Below the pieces are notes generated by a model, which searched no databases, was not told the origin of the DNA, and saw only the letters and a program-made list of their open reading frames with translations. A stretch of DNA of 18,310 bases from Chrysochromulina tobinii (lineage: Eukaryota; Haptophyta; Prymnesiales; Chrysochromulinaceae). Location of the stretch: NCBI GenBank assembly GCA_001275005.1, contig JWZX01002364.1, positions 1-18,310 on the forward strand, given 5' to 3'. Below are positions 15,328-18,310 of this stretch, one piece after another. Position 1 is the first letter of the stretch; every line of letters starts with the position of its first letter. The position numbers and the translations under genes are program-made.

Positions 15328-16061
15328 TCACTCGCTCTTCTCGCCCTCCTCCTCCGGCGGCATCTCAAGCTCACCAGAGTCGGCGATCACCACCGTTTTG
15401 GAGGTCTTTCCCGACTGGCTGCCGACGGCCTCGACTGCCTTGACCACCTTCATCGACTCGTCATCCGACACCTTGCCAAAGACAACGTGACGGCCGTCGA
15501 GCCACGCTGCGAGTCGGCGCACGGGGAGGGCCAGGCAAGGAAGGCGACACATCGCGATCAAATCGAGGGTGGCCAGGGAGACGGGAAGAAGGGCAAGTCT
15601 CCGGTTCGATTGCACGCTCGCTACGCACCAGTCTTGACGGTGCAGATAAAGAACTGCGAGCCGTTGGTACCCGGGCCAGCGTTGGCCATCGAGAGGGTGC
15701 CTGGGCCGGTGTGCTTGAGCTTGAAGTTCTCATCCGCAAACTTCTCGCCGTAGATGGACTCGCCGCCGGTGCCGTCGCCGCGGGTGAAGTCGCCACCCTG
15801 AAGCATGAACTGCGGGATAACGCGGTGGAAGATGCTGCCCTTGAAGTGCAGCGGCTTGCCACTCTTGCCCATGCCCTTCTCACCCGTGCAGAGGGCGCGG
15901 AAGTTCTCGACCGTCTTGGGCACAGTCTTGCCGTACAGATCCATGACGATGCGGCCAGCGGGCTTCGAGTCAATCTCAATGTCGAAGAAGACCTTGTTGG
16001 TCACTTTCGGACCGGCCTCGACGACTGCGAGGATCGCAGCGACGAATGCAAAGCGCGACAT
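15328..16061 (-). CDS. cyclophilin-type peptidyl-prolyl isomerase with signal peptide, two exons
   Basis: Exon 1 is 16061-15629 and exon 2 is 15506-15328, joined across a 122-bp intron (15628-15507; GTGCGT donor, CGCAG acceptor, phase 1). The join restores the canonical [21 protein letters not shown] and gives 203 aa. Without splicing exon 1 ends at a TAG two codons later. Cyclophilins catalyse cis-trans isomerisation of Xaa-Pro bonds. Catalytic and cyclosporin-contact residues are all present: R80, F85, Q88 ([13 protein letters not shown]), the MANAG strand, F137/F138, W146 and H151, the equivalents of R55, F60, Q63, F112/F113, W121 and H126 in human cyclophilin [18 protein letters not shown] is a signal peptide, so the enzyme acts in the ER or is secreted. 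The acidic end EEEGEKSE is not a KDEL-type retention signal. Confidence 0.95.
15507..15628 (-). other. spliceosomal intron of the cyclophilin gene
   Basis: 122 bp, GT-AG, phase 1, falling between the codons for Thr144 and Trp146 of the family's most conserved stretch. The reconstituted Ala codon and the uninterrupted cyclophilin alignment make this the best-supported intron in the window. Confidence 0.93.
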
Positions 16062-16080
16062 TGGAGTCGGGGCGTAAGTT

Positions 16081-16102
16081 TGTTCGCCGAGCGAACACGT
16101 GT
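16081..16102. promoter_or_regulatory. palindromes 20 bp upstream of the cyclophilin start
   Basis: TGTTCGC-CGA-GCGAACA is a perfect 7-bp inverted repeat at 16081-16097, overlapped by the palindrome ACACGTGT (16095-16102) with an E-box-type CACGTG core. It lies 20-41 bp before the cyclophilin ATG, so it is either a promoter site or a 5'-UTR hairpin. Confidence 0.4.
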
Positions 16103-16214
16103 CGCGGACTCTGTTTCAAAACCAAAAGTCAAGACGGGTGTTGATACACCGAGGCTGGTGAAAGCGAACGGTCACATATAAGGCACAGACAAAATGTTGT
16201 ACTGTTGGTTGCTA

Positions 16215-16232
16215 ACTGACTGACTGACTGAC
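16215..16232 (+). repeat. ACTG microsatellite
   Basis: Four and a half copies of ACTG in the spacer between the cyclophilin gene and the downstream end of the single-domain sulfotransferase-like gene. Confidence 0.85.
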
Positions 16233-16288
16233 GTACTTACAATTAACGCGGAAGCATTGTACGGGATCCTCTTCTTTCTCTGTCTTCA

Positions 16289-16338
16289 TCTCCCTTGCCG
16301 GATAACATATGCCTCTCCCTTGCCGGATAACATATGCC
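16289..16338 (+). repeat. perfect 25-bp tandem duplication
   Basis: Two adjacent identical copies (16289-16313 and 16314-16338) of a unit containing CCTTGCCGGATAACATATGCC. It lies 24 bp beyond the stop codon of the single-domain sulfotransferase-like gene, in its probable 3' UTR. Confidence 0.95.
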
Positions 16339-16362
16339 GGACCATTCCTAGCCGGTGCCATT

Positions 16363-17445
16363 TTAAGCAGCCACTGTGGAGTGCGCGCCACCGGTGGGTC
16401 TTTGGGAGATCAGACCCACTCGGTCATTCTTCAGCAGCTTGAAAGTGGCAAGGGGGTCTGTGGCGCAACTTTTGCTCGTCATCTCGTGCGCCTTTTCCCG
16501 CTCCGCGACTTCGCCTGTCATGTCTGCCGTCCCTTCACTGTCGAGTTTGACAGACAGGCCAACTAGTGCGAGTGAGTCGCCGAGGCACTTGCTGGCGCCC
16601 CTGGCACCTCCCCAGCAGTCCTCGACCTGTATCTGGGCGTCCGTGTAGTCCTTCGACACGGTTGCGAACGCGGTGGCGACGCGCGGGATGCTGCAGTCAA
16701 AATCCGTGCCAAGAGGATCCATTCGGTGGAACATGGAGAACTGCCGTTGAAGCTCATCTCGCTCGAGCGTGATCGCCGCGACCTTGGGGTTCCGCTTAAA
16801 CGATGTGAGGGCATCCTTCCATGCCACCATCGCCATCTCGTTTTGCGCGTTCTGGCACGCGACGTGTGTATTGTCCACCAACGTGCGAACTCCGAAAGTG
16901 ATGCCGTCGACAAACTGCGGGAACATCTTGAGCGTGATCGTGCAGTCCGAAGGGGGGCACACGTCGGCGGGCACGGCCGCACAGATGAGATTGCGGGTGC
17001 GGACGAAGTAGTCGGCGAGGTTGTAGTCCAGACTATCGTACAGCGAGCGAGAGTCAAGCTTGTCTTCACGCTTCGACCGCGTGATGTTCATACGTTCCTG
17101 GATGTTCTGAAGCACGCTATTGATCTTCATCGTCATCTTTGAGTTATCCGCGTGCATGAGGGCGCCCGAGACTGAGTCGAACATAGCGTCATTCACGGCC
17201 TTGCCAACGCACTCGGCGACCTTGCTCGTCGACCATAACATGTATCCTGCACCGAACGACTCCCCGACGTCGAACACGCAAGGATGTTTTTTCAGAGACT
17301 CTCCAAAGTTCGACGTTCCGCTTCCGTGGTCGGAGACGACGACTAGCACCTGCGCGCGGCCCGTCTCCTTGGCCAGAGGCGCCATTGAGCTCGTATCAAT
17401 TTGCCTCGGCACGCCGATGAGCAGCAGTACCGAGAGACAGATCAT
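16363..17445 (-). CDS. secreted single-domain sulfotransferase-like protein
   Basis: 360 aa. The short hydrophobic start MICLSVLLLIGV is a probable signal peptide or anchor. The rest is one copy of the domain that occurs twice in the 5647-8976 protein. Shared features in order: AQVLVVVSDHGSGTSNFGESL (S38-S45 loop, placed like the sulfotransferase 5'-phosphosulfate-binding loop), NLADYFVRTRNLIC, VPADVCPPSDCTI then TLKMFP, LERDELQRQFSMFHR, DFDCSIPR, EDCWGGARGASKCLGDSLALVGL-type Cys pair, and SCATDPLATF. It is closer to the second than the first domain of the tandem protein (ADVCPPSDCTI is shared exactly with the second). It lacks the Ala-rich and Pro-rich linkers. Sulfotransferase activity is inferred from fold-level motifs only. 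Confidence 0.82.
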   Translation of the reverse strand: MICLSVLLLIGVPRQIDTSSMAPLAKETGRAQVLVVVSDHGSGTSNFGESLKKHPCVFDVGESFGAGYMLWSTSKVAECVGKAVNDAMFDSVSGALMHADNSKMTMKINSVLQNIQERMNITRSKREDKLDSRSLYDSLDYNLADYFVRTRNLICAAVPADVCPPSDCTITLKMFPQFVDGITFGVRTLVDNTHVACQNAQNEMAMVAWKDALTSFKRNPKVAAITLERDELQRQFSMFHRMDPLGTDFDCSIPRVATAFATVSKDYTDAQIQVEDCWGGARGASKCLGDSLALVGLSVKLDSEGTADMTGEVAEREKAHEMTSKSCATDPLATFKLLKNDRVGLISQRPTGGAHSTVAA

Positions 17446-17670
17446 GGCGTATAAAGGGCCGGATTTGGATCATCGATTCCTATTTGTCATCGAACCAAAA
17501 GGGGATGAAAACGGAGGGCAGCGTTGCATGCGCGCGCGCAGGTTTTTTCACAAAGCGCCACTTAGGACGAGTGCGACGATCTGCCTGTTCTTGATAAAAA
17601 TGGGTTGAACACGAGTCATGTAGCACGTGGAACACTCGTAGTGTATCTGAAGGCGATGCATCCCATTGGG

Positions 17671-18162
17671 CTACCTCACATTCTGTGGCCTCACGCCAGG
17701 GTGCTCGACCCAGTGGACTGGACAGAAGCGCTCGTTGTCACAGGTGCTACACTCATTGTTCACCTTGACGCAAAACCCGCACGTGTTGTCGTATTGACAG
17801 GCTGGGCAGAACCGATTCCACGCACGCGAATTCAACATCTTCAGGAGGCCGTCGTTGAACTCGACCGCGGTGACGACGCCGTCCTTGTTGATGTCGAGAA
17901 CGTCCCAGAGAGGAATGTGGAGCGACTCGGGCAGGTTGATATTCTTCACGAACCGAAGGTACTCTTCCTTGTCCATGCGGCTGTCAGGCCCAGCGGCTCT
18001 GATGAAGGCGCTGCTCAGTACATCTAGATTGACATGCTTGGAGAGCATTTTCAAAGTGCCCAGGTCCTCCGTGTTGCTAGGGAAGACCGGTAGGGTGAGC
18101 GCCTTTGTTTCCAAACCTTCGGGCTGCTTGTCGCGAGCTCCACACGACTCGACATTGCCCAT
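17671..18162 (-). CDS. small EF-hand protein with Cys-rich zinc-binding-type tail and acylated N-terminus
   Basis: 163 aa from the ATG at 18162 (G at -3, G at +4). The frame is open a little further, but only to a GTG. The start MGNVESC has Gly2 for N-myristoylation and Cys7 as a possible palmitoylation site, suggesting membrane attachment. One canonical EF-hand loop, DINKDGVVTAVE (D90, N92, D94, G95, T98, E101), should bind calcium; a degenerate partner is visible at about 54-76 (AGPDSRMDKEEY). The tail has four pairs, C119-x-x-C122, C128-x-x-C131, C138-x-x-C141 and C147-x-x-H150, spaced like two zinc-ribbon or cross-brace sites. I know no named family with this exact pairing; a calcium-responsive membrane-associated adaptor is a guess. 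Confidence 0.85.
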   Translation of the reverse strand: MGNVESCGARDKQPEGLETKALTLPVFPSNTEDLGTLKMLSKHVNLDVLSSAFIRAAGPDSRMDKEEYLRFVKNINLPESLHIPLWDVLDINKDGVVTAVEFNDGLLKMLNSRAWNRFCPACQYDNTCGFCVKVNNECSTCDNERFCPVHWVEHPGVRPQNVR

Positions 18163-18310
18163 CGCGAGCCTCTTTGCGAGCACACACGCCGTCCGGTTGT
18201 CGCGTCTGTCGTGTTCGTAATGTTCATGTTAATACACACAACACGTAAGCAGCACAGCTGTGAAGACAATACAATACAATTCAGGCCAGGCCTCGCATGA
18301 GACACATGCA

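Noticed and set aside
14975-15490. Plus-strand 171-codon open frame
   Set aside because: No domain. Its 3' half is antisense to cyclophilin exon 2 and its 5' half is unremarkable intergenic DNA.
15621-16061. Cyclophilin as a truncated 146-residue pseudogene
   Set aside because: A GT-AG intron directly before the stop restores the exact family sequence and the full C-terminus in the downstream exon.
18163-18183. Seven extra codons before the EF-hand protein, starting at GTG
   Set aside because: A eukaryotic gene would use the ATG at 18162, which has a good Kozak context and gives a myristoylation-type start.

Overview
This looks like nuclear DNA from a GC-rich unicellular eukaryote, most likely a marine alga. 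A haptophyte is my best guess, because the NACHT protein and the 'VP-G-x-G' beta repeat resemble families I associate with such algae; that part is recall, not a search. Evidence for a eukaryote: a full-length heterotrimeric G-alpha subunit, a cyclophilin gene with a clear GT-AG spliceosomal intron, an RNA methyltransferase of the SPOUT1/C9orf114 type, a dual-specificity phosphatase, N-myristoylation-type starts, and a block of vertebrate/algal-type telomere hexamers (TTAGGG). Genes are dense, mostly intronless and on both strands. I see no rRNA, tRNA, transposase or CRISPR.

Layout. 1-4738 (-): 5'-complete, 3'-truncated giant STAND/NACHT NTPase, open for 1579 codons to the window edge, with what looks like a RelA/SpoT-type nucleotidyltransferase-fold domain nested between the two halves of the NACHT module. 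4739-5646: intergenic, with an interstitial telomere-like array and a 16-bp direct repeat. 5647-8976 (-): secreted 1109-aa protein with two tandem sulfotransferase-like domains, a small beta domain, and Ala/Lys/Pro-rich repeat linkers. 9480-10079 (+): 199-aa dual-specificity phosphatase whose promoter region is internally duplicated. 10130-10576 (-): a possible small two-exon gene. 10628-12022 (-): SPOUT1-type rRNA methyltransferase. 12267-14813 (+): a complete G-alpha subunit fused in one reading frame to about 484 residues of unknown sequence. 15328-16061 (-): secretory-pathway cyclophilin with one 122-bp intron. 16363-17445 (-): single-domain secreted paralogue of the sulfotransferase-like protein. 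17671-18162 (-): small EF-hand protein with a Cys-rich, probably zinc-binding tail.

The genes do not form an operon. Several concern signalling or sensing (NACHT-RelA/SpoT-like, G-alpha fusion, phosphatase, EF-hand) and three carry secretion signals (both sulfotransferase-like proteins, cyclophilin). The most novel items are the G-alpha fusion with a C-terminal unknown module, the NACHT protein with a nested RelA/SpoT-like domain, and the three-copy sulfotransferase-like family with its tandem fusion.
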